This document shows positions 26,332-35,196 of a stretch of 64,000 nt of DNA, piece after piece. The notes under the pieces are model-generated. The model saw only the letters and a program-made list of their open reading frames with translations, searched no databases and was not told the origin of the DNA. A program made the position numbers and the translations under genes. The DNA comes from a bacterium (GTDB lineage Bacteria; CLD3; SB21): contig JAIBAF010000007.1 of assembly GCA_019695335.1 (NCBI GenBank), positions 21,428-85,427 of the forward strand, in the 5' to 3' direction. How positions within the stretch are numbered: the stretch's first letter is position 1; each line of letters opens with the position of its first letter.

Positions 26332-29118
26332 ATGGCGGCTGTAAGCAAAACAAAAAAAATCGTCGACTTCTATTTGCCGGAATTGCTCAATCATTTCCGG
26401 AGCATGAGCGAACATCGTTTTTCTCCGATCAATTTCAGTATCATCAAAAAAATTATCCTGTCGGTTATCAATGCATCTGACCGGATGGAGCGCATTGATC
26501 AACTGAAAAATTCCCCTTCCCTCACTCCTTTCTTTCAATTCCTCCAGCAAATCCTGGAAATGGCTGAAAAAGAAGAAGTCAAAATCAGCCAGCTCATTGC
26601 CAATATTGAAAGTGATTCAGAAAAATTATACAACCTATTTACTCAAATCCTTCCGGCGCATGTTGATCTTAATGCCATGGAGACGGAGCTGCAAACGATT
26701 GGCATTACGATTGACCTGAATTATCTCAAAAAAACATACCTGTCAAAAACCGAAGAAAAAGTAACAGTTGCTCCCAAGCCGGTTATTACAAAAACTGAAA
26801 CTCCAAAACCGGCTAAAAAGCCAATTCCAACTGAATTTGGTAAAGTCGATGATATGATTGGGTTCCTAAATGCGCGCGGGAAAAAAACTTCCGAGAAAAA
26901 GGAACCGGTTCCTTTTGATGAAGTCATTGACATGACGGCAGCAGCGGTCAAACAAGTTTTCGGGAAAAAAGTCGCACCGAAAATCGATAACGAAACGATG
27001 ATTGCATTCCGGGAAGAAGTATCGTCGTATTCCAAAATGATTGAAGACAGTTTGAGCCGGTTACGCCGCCAAAACGATCGCTCGGCGCTCAGAGACATTC
27101 AGCAGTCCTCTCGCGCGCTCATTACGGCATCAAAACTGCTTAAATTCAAAGTGTTGACGGACACTTGTCAATCCATGATGACCGTATATACCGAAGCCAT
27201 AGGAAAAGAATTGGCCGCAACGTCCGAACTTATTGATCTAACGGGCGAGACTATGCACGCATTAAAAACATTTGCTGAAACACAACAACTGACTGAAGAA
27301 AATTTCCTGGCTTTATCACGACAATTCTCGCAATTTAAATTTGGCTCCGCTGTTCCTACACCGTCTAAAGAAATAGAAAAAACTCAGAGCGAAGTACAAT
27401 CGAAAACTGAAGAAAAGCCGAAGGTCATAGAAAAAACCAAGACTGAAGAAAAACCTGTCGTCGCAGTAGAATCAAAATCGGATGAAAAACAGACCGCTGG
27501 GGATTTGTCATGGATGGACTCGATGCAAAACGTCATCAGTCAGAATTTTCCGAAAACATCAGCAATGACAACGGAAATTCCTGAACCGGTCAAAGAAACT
27601 CCTAAAATTGAAACGAAAGAAGAAGAACACGAAACTACCGTTAAGCTTGATTTACCGCCAGAAACCCCAAAGACCGTCCCTATTGTACGAAAAAAACCGG
27701 CTACACCCACCGAACAAAACGTATTGGAGCCGGAAAAGCTTTTGGATATGATGGCCTCGCATGATCCGGACGTTGATTTGACACAGATGAAGATGCCGAG
27801 TTTTATTGAAAAAATGAGCGTTGAACCGGAAGATATTGTTGCTACGGCGGCGCCCAAAACTAAAAAGAAAAAATCAGTAACAAAAACCGAAAAAACTGTA
27901 ATCAAAGAGGCCCCGAAAGTTTCTGAGACACAGGAAATTAAAAAAGCCGAAAAAACGGAAGTTAAATCCCCAATTCAATCAGAACCAACAGAATCAGATG
28001 GTTTGCTTCGTGAAATGTTTACAGAAATGGATGCTGAAATTCTTGAAATTTTTGAACAAGAAGCCGGCAGTTATTTCAAAATGTTCGATAAATCCATTGA
28101 AAAGCTACGTACCAATCTTAAAGACGACAATGCAATCAAAGACCTCGAACGCGCCAGTCACAGTTTGAAAAGTTCGTCTCGTATGCTTGGCTTCGAAAAA
28201 ATATCCGGACTCGCAGCATGTATCGAATTAATTACGGAAAGATTTTTCGAGAATGAAATTGTTCTCGATGCGTCGATGCTGCAACTTTTATATGACATTG
28301 TGATCGCACTCAAGCAGTTATTCAATCGCGCGGCGGTTGACGCATTGTCCATTGCCGAAAGGCTTGTTGCGTTGGAACGAACTTTATCAACACCGGATAT
28401 TTTCATGCGCAATTTACCCAGTCTCAAAGCGGGTGCATCTAAACCGGTAACAGAAAAAGCTGTTAAAACCCCTGAGACTCCGATTCCCGAAAAAAATGAG
28501 GTCAAAGAAGTCAAAGAAGAAGATCAAGAATCTGGAAAAGATTATTTTGCATCGACCGGTGTCGATGAAGAGATCGTTCAAATCTTCAAAGAAGAGGCCG
28601 GCACTTACATTAAATCGATCAGTAATGCAGTCGTGTCTTTGAATAAAGATATCAATAACCTGACTGTAATGCGTGATATTGAAAAATCGGCGCATAGTTT
28701 ACGCAGTTCGGCGAAAATGCTCGGATTCCTGAAAATCAGCAATCTTGCCCGACCGATTGAAGTATTGGCCGAACGAATTAATAAAGGAAAAGCACAAATC
28801 GACCCCGGAATGATTGCTTTATTCGATGAATCGTCTACAGTACTAAAAACCCTCGTCGCTGGCACGGACGTACCCGTTGACGACGTACTGGATCGATTAT
28901 CAGCTGCAGAAAAGCAACCTGTGAGTACTGCCGATAAGCCCATTAAAAAAGAAAGCGAGGCAGTTGTGAAAAGTAAAAAGATCAAAAAAGAGCCTAAGAC
29001 TTCACCCAAAGCTTTCACCGATATCCAATTAGATTCCGACCCGATACTCAAACGGCTTGTAACGGGAGAAAATGAATTGCTAAGCGAAATGGCTGAGTCC
29101 AGTCATTCGTTAAAATAG
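26332..29118 (+). CDS. Large protein with three Hpt-like domains, no kinase
   Basis: This is a 928-residue protein without signal peptide. Three histidine-phosphotransfer-like domains are separated by Lys/Glu/Pro/Thr-rich linkers. Domain 1 (about 220-290) has QQSSRALITASKLLKF, with Arg261 where the phosphorylated His should be. Domain 2 (about 565-645) has ASHSLKSSSRMLGF with His610. Domain 3 (about 745-825) has SAHSLRSSAKMLGF with His788. The protein ends abruptly in AESSHSLK, which copies the start of an Hpt motif (His925). No kinase or ATPase domain is present, unlike CheA or ChpA. A role as phosphotransfer scaffold for the neighbouring receiver protein is inferred. The final motif may mean a truncated longer ancestor. 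Confidence 0.75.
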   Translation: MAAVSKTKKIVDFYLPELLNHFRSMSEHRFSPINFSIIKKIILSVINASDRMERIDQLKNSPSLTPFFQFLQQILEMAEKEEVKISQLIANIESDSEKLYNLFTQILPAHVDLNAMETELQTIGITIDLNYLKKTYLSKTEEKVTVAPKPVITKTETPKPAKKPIPTEFGKVDDMIGFLNARGKKTSEKKEPVPFDEVIDMTAAAVKQVFGKKVAPKIDNETMIAFREEVSSYSKMIEDSLSRLRRQNDRSALRDIQQSSRALITASKLLKFKVLTDTCQSMMTVYTEAIGKELAATSELIDLTGETMHALKTFAETQQLTEENFLALSRQFSQFKFGSAVPTPSKEIEKTQSEVQSKTEEKPKVIEKTKTEEKPVVAVESKSDEKQTAGDLSWMDSMQNVISQNFPKTSAMTTEIPEPVKETPKIETKEEEHETTVKLDLPPETPKTVPIVRKKPATPTEQNVLEPEKLLDMMASHDPDVDLTQMKMPSFIEKMSVEPEDIVATAAPKTKKKKSVTKTEKTVIKEAPKVSETQEIKKAEKTEVKSPIQSEPTESDGLLREMFTEMDAEILEIFEQEAGSYFKMFDKSIEKLRTNLKDDNAIKDLERASHSLKSSSRMLGFEKISGLAACIELITERFFENEIVLDASMLQLLYDIVIALKQLFNRAAVDALSIAERLVALERTLSTPDIFMRNLPSLKAGASKPVTEKAVKTPETPIPEKNEVKEVKEEDQESGKDYFASTGVDEEIVQIFKEEAGTYIKSISNAVVSLNKDINNLTVMRDIEKSAHSLRSSAKMLGFLKISNLARPIEVLAERINKGKAQIDPGMIALFDESSTVLKTLVAGTDVPVDDVLDRLSAAEKQPVSTADKPIKKESEAVVKSKKIKKEPKTSPKAFTDIQLDSDPILKRLVTGENELLSEMAESSHSLK

Positions 29119-29150
29119 ATATATTCGATACACTAACCAAGGGGCCACGC

Positions 29151-30701
29151 ATGCGATCCAAAGGTGCGATCATCATTTTATTTGTTCTTCAAACGGCGTT
29201 CGTTTCAGCCGCGACAACATCCGGCGTGCTTAAAGGCGATGAGACATGGGAGGGCGTCGTACAAGTCACCGGCGACGTCATCGTTCCCGAAGGCGTCACT
29301 CTAACAATCAAACCCAATGCCTTGATCAAGTTTGCCGCTAATAGCGACGATCAGGAAAGCGGTTACGATATTACAAAATGCGAGCTGATCATTGAAGGCG
29401 TACTCCGGGCCGAAGGCAAAGACAAATACGAGATTCGTTTTACTTCCGGCAGCTTTACCCTACCCAACGAAACTGCAAAAAACAACCTTCAGCCTCAAGC
29501 CAGCGATTGGTATGGGATCATCTTTAAACGCGGCAATCACGATCGCAGCATTGTTTCATACAGTGTAGTGGAATTTGCGTATGATGGCATCACGTGTATT
29601 AACGCGTCGCCAAGAATTTTCCGGAACCGTATAGAAGGTAATTACTGGAATGGCATTTTGTGCGATATCATCTCCTCGCCCAAAATCAATAATAACGAAA
29701 TCCTGAATAACGGTTATGCCGGCATTAATTGCAAAATCAATTCAACGCCGAGCATTACCAATAACGAAGTCACGGGCAATCGCTACGGGATTTTGGTGCA
29801 AGACGTGTCGGAGCCGGTTATTGGCGATCTGCGCCTTGGAGAAAATGTTGGCCGGAATGCGATCTACAATAATCTGGAGTTCAACCTCTATAATCATACT
29901 AAAAACGTCATTTACGCTCAACGAAACGACTGGGGCGACAATACCAATGCCGATCGCAGTATTCACGATGACGACGAAAACGGCAAGTTTGGGCTCGTAG
30001 TTTACACCCCTGTTTACACTTCCGGTAAAGTTTCATTTGTTGAATTCCAAACTTTTGCGCCCATTGACAATAAAGCCGCCGAGGAAGAAAAAGCCAAACG
30101 CGAAAAAGAAATCGAAGCGCTCAAGAAAAAACTCGAAATTAAAAAAGAAGATAAAACCTCTCAAAGTAAAACCAGCGGATTGGAAGAAAAATCCAACGAA
30201 GAGCAAAAGAAAATCCTGGCCGAACAGCAGAAAGAAAAAGAGCGACTACAACTATTGGAAGAACAAGCTCGTCAACAGGAGCAAATACGGGTTGAGCAAG
30301 AAAAACAACTGGCCGTTCAGAAAAAATTAGAAGAAGATAAGAAAAAAGAAGACGCTAAGAAAACTGAAATAAAGAAAGAAGTTAAAACAGAAGCATTTAT
30401 TCCTACAAAAATGGCCAATGAATTGGATAATAATCCCAAACCGGTTACAAAAGTCAATCCTGTGATGCCCGATCTGGCCAAAAAAGCTAATTTGAGCGGA
30501 ACAGTATCATTGCGTGTTCTTGTCGGAACGGGCGGTATTCCTGAAGAAATATATGTTTCAAAACGCATTGGTAATAAAGATTTTGATCAAATGATCAACG
30601 ATGCCGCTATCGGAGCCGTCAAACAATGGACTTTTGAAACAGGGTTGTCGGGCGGTCAAACTGTAAAATATTGGACGGTCGTTACGATTCTGATGAAATA
30701 A
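29151..30701 (+). CDS. Secreted beta-helix protein with TonB C-terminal domain
   Basis: This is a 516-residue exported protein. The signal peptide (residues 1-20, ending VSA-A) is cleavable by appearance. Residues about 25-300 repeat short turns of the right-handed beta-helix type (ASPRIFRNRIEGNYWNG, SSPKINNNEILNNGYAG, STPSITNNEVTGNRYG), as in NosD-like folds. Residues 305-415 are a Lys/Glu/Gln-rich coiled coil. Residues about 430-516 match the TonB C-terminal domain (PVMPDLAKKANLSGTVSLRV, IGAVKQWTFETGL). TonB proteins are normally anchored by an uncleaved N-terminal membrane segment, which is missing here. The start has AAGGGG. A terminator follows. Confidence 0.8.
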   Translation: MRSKGAIIILFVLQTAFVSAATTSGVLKGDETWEGVVQVTGDVIVPEGVTLTIKPNALIKFAANSDDQESGYDITKCELIIEGVLRAEGKDKYEIRFTSGSFTLPNETAKNNLQPQASDWYGIIFKRGNHDRSIVSYSVVEFAYDGITCINASPRIFRNRIEGNYWNGILCDIISSPKINNNEILNNGYAGINCKINSTPSITNNEVTGNRYGILVQDVSEPVIGDLRLGENVGRNAIYNNLEFNLYNHTKNVIYAQRNDWGDNTNADRSIHDDDENGKFGLVVYTPVYTSGKVSFVEFQTFAPIDNKAAEEEKAKREKEIEALKKKLEIKKEDKTSQSKTSGLEEKSNEEQKKILAEQQKEKERLQLLEEQARQQEQIRVEQEKQLAVQKKLEEDKKKEDAKKTEIKKEVKTEAFIPTKMANELDNNPKPVTKVNPVMPDLAKKANLSGTVSLRVLVGTGGIPEEIYVSKRIGNKDFDQMINDAAIGAVKQWTFETGLSGGQTVKYWTVVTILMK

Positions 30702-30717
30702 AAAAAAATAAATCTCA

Positions 30718-30751
30718 CAAGGCTGTATTGATTTCAATACGGCCTTTTTTT
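30718..30751 (+). terminator. Rho-independent terminator after the beta-helix TonB protein
   Basis: The stem AAGGC-GTATTG / CAATAC-GCCTT, with a T/G mismatch, has an ATTT loop and is followed by a run of seven T residues. Confidence 0.9.
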
Positions 30752-30823
30752 ATGCTCTTTAAGAACTTCTCAAAACTGCTGTTGCAGAACCTTTCCTTGT
30801 TCTATTAACACTCAAAGGTTTCC

Positions 30824-31504
30824 ATGAATACTTATAACCCAATTCCCTACCAATTCGAACGTATGACAGAATCTACAATGATTCACCGAGCAAAAGAATT
30901 TTATGAGCACATGAATCATCGCCGTAGCATCCGTTTTTTTTCGGACAAGACTGTACCCCGCGAATGCATCGAATATGCGATTCGCACGGCCAATACGGCT
31001 CCTTCCGGCGCGCACAAACAGCCGTGGACATTTGTTATTATCGACGACCAGGAATTAAAAAAGCAAATTCGTATCGCTGCAGAAAAAGAAGAATTTATCA
31101 GTTACGAAGGCGGACGAATGACGCCAGAATGGTTAAATGCACTCGCGCCTTTGGGCACGGACTGGAAAAAACCTTTCCTGGAAATCGCGCCGTACATTAT
31201 TGTTTGTTTCCGTCAAAACTATGCTGTGGACCCTCAAGGTAATCACATAAATCATTATTATGTTCATGAAAGCGTGGGAATCGCATGCGGCTTGTTGATC
31301 GCCGCTATTCATACTATGGGTTTGGTTACATTAACCCATACTCCCAGCCCGATGAATTTTTTATCAAAAGTCCTAAACCGACCCGAGAACGAAAAGCCAT
31401 TTATATTATTTCCTGTAGGTTATCCGGCTGAAGACGCGACAGTTCCAGATCTGACTCGTAAACCTCTGGATCAGATCATTCAGTGGAATGACGGGCGCAA
31501 GTAA
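30824..31504 (+). CDS. Nitroreductase-fold flavoprotein, iodotyrosine deiodinase-like
   Basis: This 226-residue FMN enzyme closely resembles iodotyrosine deiodinases (IYD), including bacterial ones. FMN-binding HRRSIRFFSDK, TAPSGAHKQPWTFV and PVGYPAEDATVPDL match the family. The three residues that hold the halotyrosine zwitterion in characterised IYDs (Glu, Tyr, Lys) appear as E90, Y94 and K116 in EEFISYEGG and TDWKKPFLE. IYD reductively removes iodide, bromide or chloride from halotyrosines. The role in bacteria is unsettled. It stands alone between a terminator and ileS, with an AAAGG ribosome site. A generic nitroreductase is the alternative, but the lid triad argues against it. Confidence 0.83.
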   Translation: MNTYNPIPYQFERMTESTMIHRAKEFYEHMNHRRSIRFFSDKTVPRECIEYAIRTANTAPSGAHKQPWTFVIIDDQELKKQIRIAAEKEEFISYEGGRMTPEWLNALAPLGTDWKKPFLEIAPYIIVCFRQNYAVDPQGNHINHYYVHESVGIACGLLIAAIHTMGLVTLTHTPSPMNFLSKVLNRPENEKPFILFPVGYPAEDATVPDLTRKPLDQIIQWNDGRK

Positions 31505-31596
31505 GATAATATTTGATTTTGTGGCATCCTTTTTTTATATATGCCCCTTACGAAAGTATCGCTGATAATGCCAGCGCATGGATAGGAGACAGGATC

Positions 31597-34500
31597 GTGT
31601 TCAAAGAAATCGAAACCCAAGACGAATTACCACAGCTCGAAAAAGAGATTCTTTCTTTCTGGAAAACGAACGCTATTTTCCAAAAAAGCGTCGATCAGAA
31701 AGATCCGGCTAAGCCCTATGTTTTTTACGAAGGCCCGCCAACCGCTAACGGGAAACCCGGTATTCATCACGTTTTAGCTCGATCAATCAAAGACTTCGTT
31801 TGCCGCTACAAAACCATGCAGGGATACCGCGTCGAACGCAAAGGCGGGTGGGACACGCACGGATTGCCGGTGGAAATTGAAGTTGAAAAGTCGCTTAAAA
31901 TCAGCGGCAAAAAAGATATCGAAGCTTTTGGTATGGAAGCATTTAACAAAAAATGCTTTGAAAGCGTATGGACTTACAAAGAACTATGGGATGAACTCAC
32001 TGATCGCATGGGTTATTGGGTCGATTTGAAAAACCCTTATGTCACATGCGACAGTAATTATATTGAATCTGTATGGTGGGTACTCAAACAATTTTATAAC
32101 AAAAACCTCATTTACAAAGGTTTTAAAGTTGTTCCCTACTGTCCTCGTTGCGGAACACCGTTATCGTCCCATGAAGTGGCGCTGGGTTATAAAGACGTCA
32201 GCGATCCGTCTATTTATGTCAAAATGAAATTAAAAAATGAGGATAATACTTATTTCCTTGTGTGGACGACAACGCCATGGACATTAATTTCCAATGTGGC
32301 TTTAGCGGTTGGACGAGACATCGATTACGTTAAAGCGCATTACAAAGACCAGTTTCTCATTTTGGCCGAAGCGCGCGTCAAGGAAGTTTTAAAAGAAGAT
32401 TATGAAATCATTGAACGTTTCAAAGGCTCTCAATTACTTAATAAAGAATACGAGCGTTTGTTTGATTACGTTCCTGTCGATAAGCGTGCTTTTTTTGTCA
32501 TTCATGGAGATTTTGTTACTACCGAAGACGGAACGGGCATCGTGCACACGGCGCCGGCATTTGGCGAAGACGACTATCTCGTCTGCAAGGCCAATGACCT
32601 TCCATTTGTACGACCGGTCGATGCGGCAGGAAAATTTGAAGACATTGTAACGGATTTCAAAGGCAAATTTGTCAAAGATGCGGATCCTGATGTCATTACT
32701 AATGTCAAGCGCCGAGGCCTGTTATTTCGTTCGGAAAAATTCATGCACAGTTACCCGCATTGCTGGCGCCATCATACGCCGCTGATCTATTATGCACGGG
32801 ACGCATGGTACATCCGGACAACGTCTTTCAAAGATCAGATGGTAGAAAACAATGCCAAGGTTAACTGGTTCCCTCCGGAAATCAAGGAAGGGCGCTTTGG
32901 CAATTGGCTCCGTAACAATATTGATTGGTCGCTTTCACGCGATCGTTATTGGGGAACTCCCCTGCCTTTATGGATCCATGAAGAATCCGGCGAAATGATA
33001 TGCATTGGGAGCCGTGAGGAATTGCAAAAAGGAAAAATGAAAGACGGAACCTCTGTTCCGAAGGACATCGATTTACATCGACCTTATGTCGATAACATTG
33101 TTTTCGAAAAAAACGGAAAAACATTTGCGCGAACACCGGAAGTAATTGACGTATGGTTTGATTCCGGCGCGATGCCTTATGCTCAATGGCATTATCCGTT
33201 TGAAAACAAAGAAATTTTTGAACGCCAATATCCGGCGGATTTTATCTGCGAAGGCGTCGATCAAACACGCGGGTGGTTTTATTCCCTGATGGCTATTTCA
33301 ACGTTTTTATTTGGCCAATCACCTTACAAAAATGTAGTTGTCAACGAACTTGTGCTTGATGGACAAGGCCGTAAAATGAGCAAATCTATCGGCAACGTCG
33401 TCAATCCTTTTGAAATGTTGGATCAATTTGGCGCCGATATTGTTCGCTGGTATTTATTGGTTAATACGCCTGTCTGGCTTCCAAAACGGTTTGACGTCGA
33501 GGGCGTGGTAGAGATTAAAAAGAAATTCTTCCGCCCGTTACTGGAAACGTACAAGTTTTTTGCCCTGTATGCCAATATCGACGGATTCGATCCTCGCGAA
33601 AAAGAAATTTCATATCAGGAACGTCCTGAAATGGACCGTTGGATTCTCTCTCGTTTGCAAACGACCATTGCTGAAGTCACGGAACACCTGGAAAGATATG
33701 ATACGACCAAATCGGGCAAACTTATCCAAGAATTTGTTGACCAAGACTTGTCGAATTGGTATATTAGGCTTTCTCGGCGCCGTTTCTGGAAAGGCGAGAA
33801 AGGTCTTGACAAATCATCGGCTTACCAGACGCTGTATGAGATTTTGGTTTCGTTGTCTGGGCTGATTGCTCCTTTTTGTCCGTTTTTATCCGAACGAATG
33901 TATCGGAATCTTACTGCGGAAACAAGTAATCAGGCCATGAGTATTCACCTTTCGAATTTTCCGAAAGCTGCTGCATCGAAACAAAACAAAGCGCTGGAAG
34001 AAAAAATGAGTTCACCTCGCCGTGTCGTCCAACTTGGGCGTGCGTTACGTGAACTGAAATCTCTGAAAGTCCGTCAACCGCTGTCTAAAATTATCGTGGT
34101 AACACACGAATCGGCTGTTCGCAACGACGTAACGGATTTCAGCGATATCATCAAGTCCGAGCTCAATGTCAAAACGATAGAATTTGTCACGGACAGCGGT
34201 TCACTGGTCCGTCATAAAGTCAAACCCAATTTTAAAGCACTCGGACCGAAATTCGGTAAAAATGTCAATCGTGTGGCCGAAGTTATCAAAGGATTTGATG
34301 ACCGTCATATTGAATCCATTATGCATAACGGGCAAACGTCCATCCACTTTGAAGGACATGAGTATGAAATTACTAAAAACGAAGTGGACATTCTGCATGA
34401 AGAAAAAGAAGGATTAGCGGTCCAAACCGACGGTAACCTTACTGTGGCGCTGGATACACATTTGACACAGGAATTGATCGAAGAAGGATTTGCAAGGGAG

Positions 34501-34740
34501 TTTATCAATCGTGTTCAGAATATTCGTAAAGATGCCGGATTCGAAGTGACCGAAAGAATACAAATTCGATACAGCGGTGGCTCGGCATTAGCAGCCGCTA
34601 TACACAATCAAAAAAAATATATTATGGCTGAAACGTTATCCGTCGATATTCTTGCAGAATCAGGGAATGGTGACTTCATGAAAACGGTCGATATTAACGA
34701 CGAAGAAGTGACGATCAGCGTCCAACGTGTAAAAAATTAA
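31597..34740 (+). CDS. ileS: Isoleucyl-tRNA synthetase, type 2, with swapped HIGH motif
   Basis: This is a 1047-residue class Ia synthetase. The GTG at 31597 is chosen because AGGAG lies 8 bases upstream; the frame is open back to 31513. The order is catalytic domain with GWDTHGLPVEIEVEKSL, CP1 editing domain with TTPWTLISNVALAV and HGDFVTTEDGTGIVHTAPAFGEDD (in part: GTGIVHTAPAFGEDD), KMSKS (K593-S597), then the anticodon-binding domain with WYIRLSRRRFW. Length and a C-terminus without the zinc motif of IleRS1 point to the eukaryote-like IleRS2, which is mupirocin-resistant. The HIGH signature reads GIHH (G55-H58), with its first and third positions exchanged. It charges tRNA-Ile; no second ileS is in the window. 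Confidence 0.95.
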   Translation: MFKEIETQDELPQLEKEILSFWKTNAIFQKSVDQKDPAKPYVFYEGPPTANGKPGIHHVLARSIKDFVCRYKTMQGYRVERKGGWDTHGLPVEIEVEKSLKISGKKDIEAFGMEAFNKKCFESVWTYKELWDELTDRMGYWVDLKNPYVTCDSNYIESVWWVLKQFYNKNLIYKGFKVVPYCPRCGTPLSSHEVALGYKDVSDPSIYVKMKLKNEDNTYFLVWTTTPWTLISNVALAVGRDIDYVKAHYKDQFLILAEARVKEVLKEDYEIIERFKGSQLLNKEYERLFDYVPVDKRAFFVIHGDFVTTEDGTGIVHTAPAFGEDDYLVCKANDLPFVRPVDAAGKFEDIVTDFKGKFVKDADPDVITNVKRRGLLFRSEKFMHSYPHCWRHHTPLIYYARDAWYIRTTSFKDQMVENNAKVNWFPPEIKEGRFGNWLRNNIDWSLSRDRYWGTPLPLWIHEESGEMICIGSREELQKGKMKDGTSVPKDIDLHRPYVDNIVFEKNGKTFARTPEVIDVWFDSGAMPYAQWHYPFENKEIFERQYPADFICEGVDQTRGWFYSLMAISTFLFGQSPYKNVVVNELVLDGQGRKMSKSIGNVVNPFEMLDQFGADIVRWYLLVNTPVWLPKRFDVEGVVEIKKKFFRPLLETYKFFALYANIDGFDPREKEISYQERPEMDRWILSRLQTTIAEVTEHLERYDTTKSGKLIQEFVDQDLSNWYIRLSRRRFWKGEKGLDKSSAYQTLYEILVSLSGLIAPFCPFLSERMYRNLTAETSNQAMSIHLSNFPKAAASKQNKALEEKMSSPRRVVQLGRALRELKSLKVRQPLSKIIVVTHESAVRNDVTDFSDIIKSELNVKTIEFVTDSGSLVRHKVKPNFKALGPKFGKNVNRVAEVIKGFDDRHIESIMHNGQTSIHFEGHEYEITKNEVDILHEEKEGLAVQTDGNLTVALDTHLTQELIEEGFAREFINRVQNIRKDAGFEVTERIQIRYSGGSALAAAIHNQKKYIMAETLSVDILAESGNGDFMKTVDINDEEVTISVQRVKN

Positions 34741-34778
34741 TTGATACGACCCGTCAACCATATCACAGAGGATTGTCT

Positions 34779-35183
34779 ATGAAGAAAAAAGATCTCGAGT
34801 ATTTCAAAAAATTGATCATTGAGGAACAAAATAAAGTCCTCAAAGATATGGGATACATCAAAGAAAACCTTCTGGATTCGACGATCCGCGATGCTTCAGG
34901 CGACCACTCGGCTTATGCATTTCACATGGCCGATCAAGGAAGCGATACGTACGACCGTGAAAAAACATTCATGCTGGCCTCGCGTGAAAATAAATATCTC
35001 TCCGAACTCGTGGACGCGATGAGGCGAATTGAAGAAGGAACCTACGGCGTATGTATGATCTGCGGCAAGGACATTGAAAAAGAGCGGCTCGAAGTGGTGT
35101 TAGTTGCAAAATATCACGTGGAATGCAAACGCCAACTCGAAAAAGTAAAAAGTAAAGACGCTCAAGAAACTTCGAATTATTAA
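34779..35183 (+). CDS. DksA/TraR family zinc-finger regulator
   Basis: This is a 134-residue DksA/TraR protein. The ATG at 34779 is preferred (GAGGA just upstream) over an in-frame TTG six bases earlier. An N-terminal coiled coil is followed by the zinc finger RIEEGTYGVCMICGKDIEKE. The zinc ligands are C92-x2-C95 and then H113-x2-C116, so the third ligand is His rather than the usual Cys. Proteins of this family bind RNA polymerase through the secondary channel and act with ppGpp. The place between ileS and lspA is a recurrent order in related bacteria. Confidence 0.86.
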   Translation: MKKKDLEYFKKLIIEEQNKVLKDMGYIKENLLDSTIRDASGDHSAYAFHMADQGSDTYDREKTFMLASRENKYLSELVDAMRRIEEGTYGVCMICGKDIEKERLEVVLVAKYHVECKRQLEKVKSKDAQETSNY

Positions 35184-35196
35184 AACAGGACAGCCT

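Noticed and set aside
31513..31596. Upstream in-frame extension of ileS with a TTG start
   Set aside because: The 28 extra residues have no counterpart in isoleucyl-tRNA synthetases, while the GTG at 31597 has a good Shine-Dalgarno sequence.
31505..31596. Possible T-box leader before ileS
   Set aside because: Only about 90 bases separate the genes, no T-box sequence or specifier hairpin is visible, and no terminator/antiterminator pair is present.
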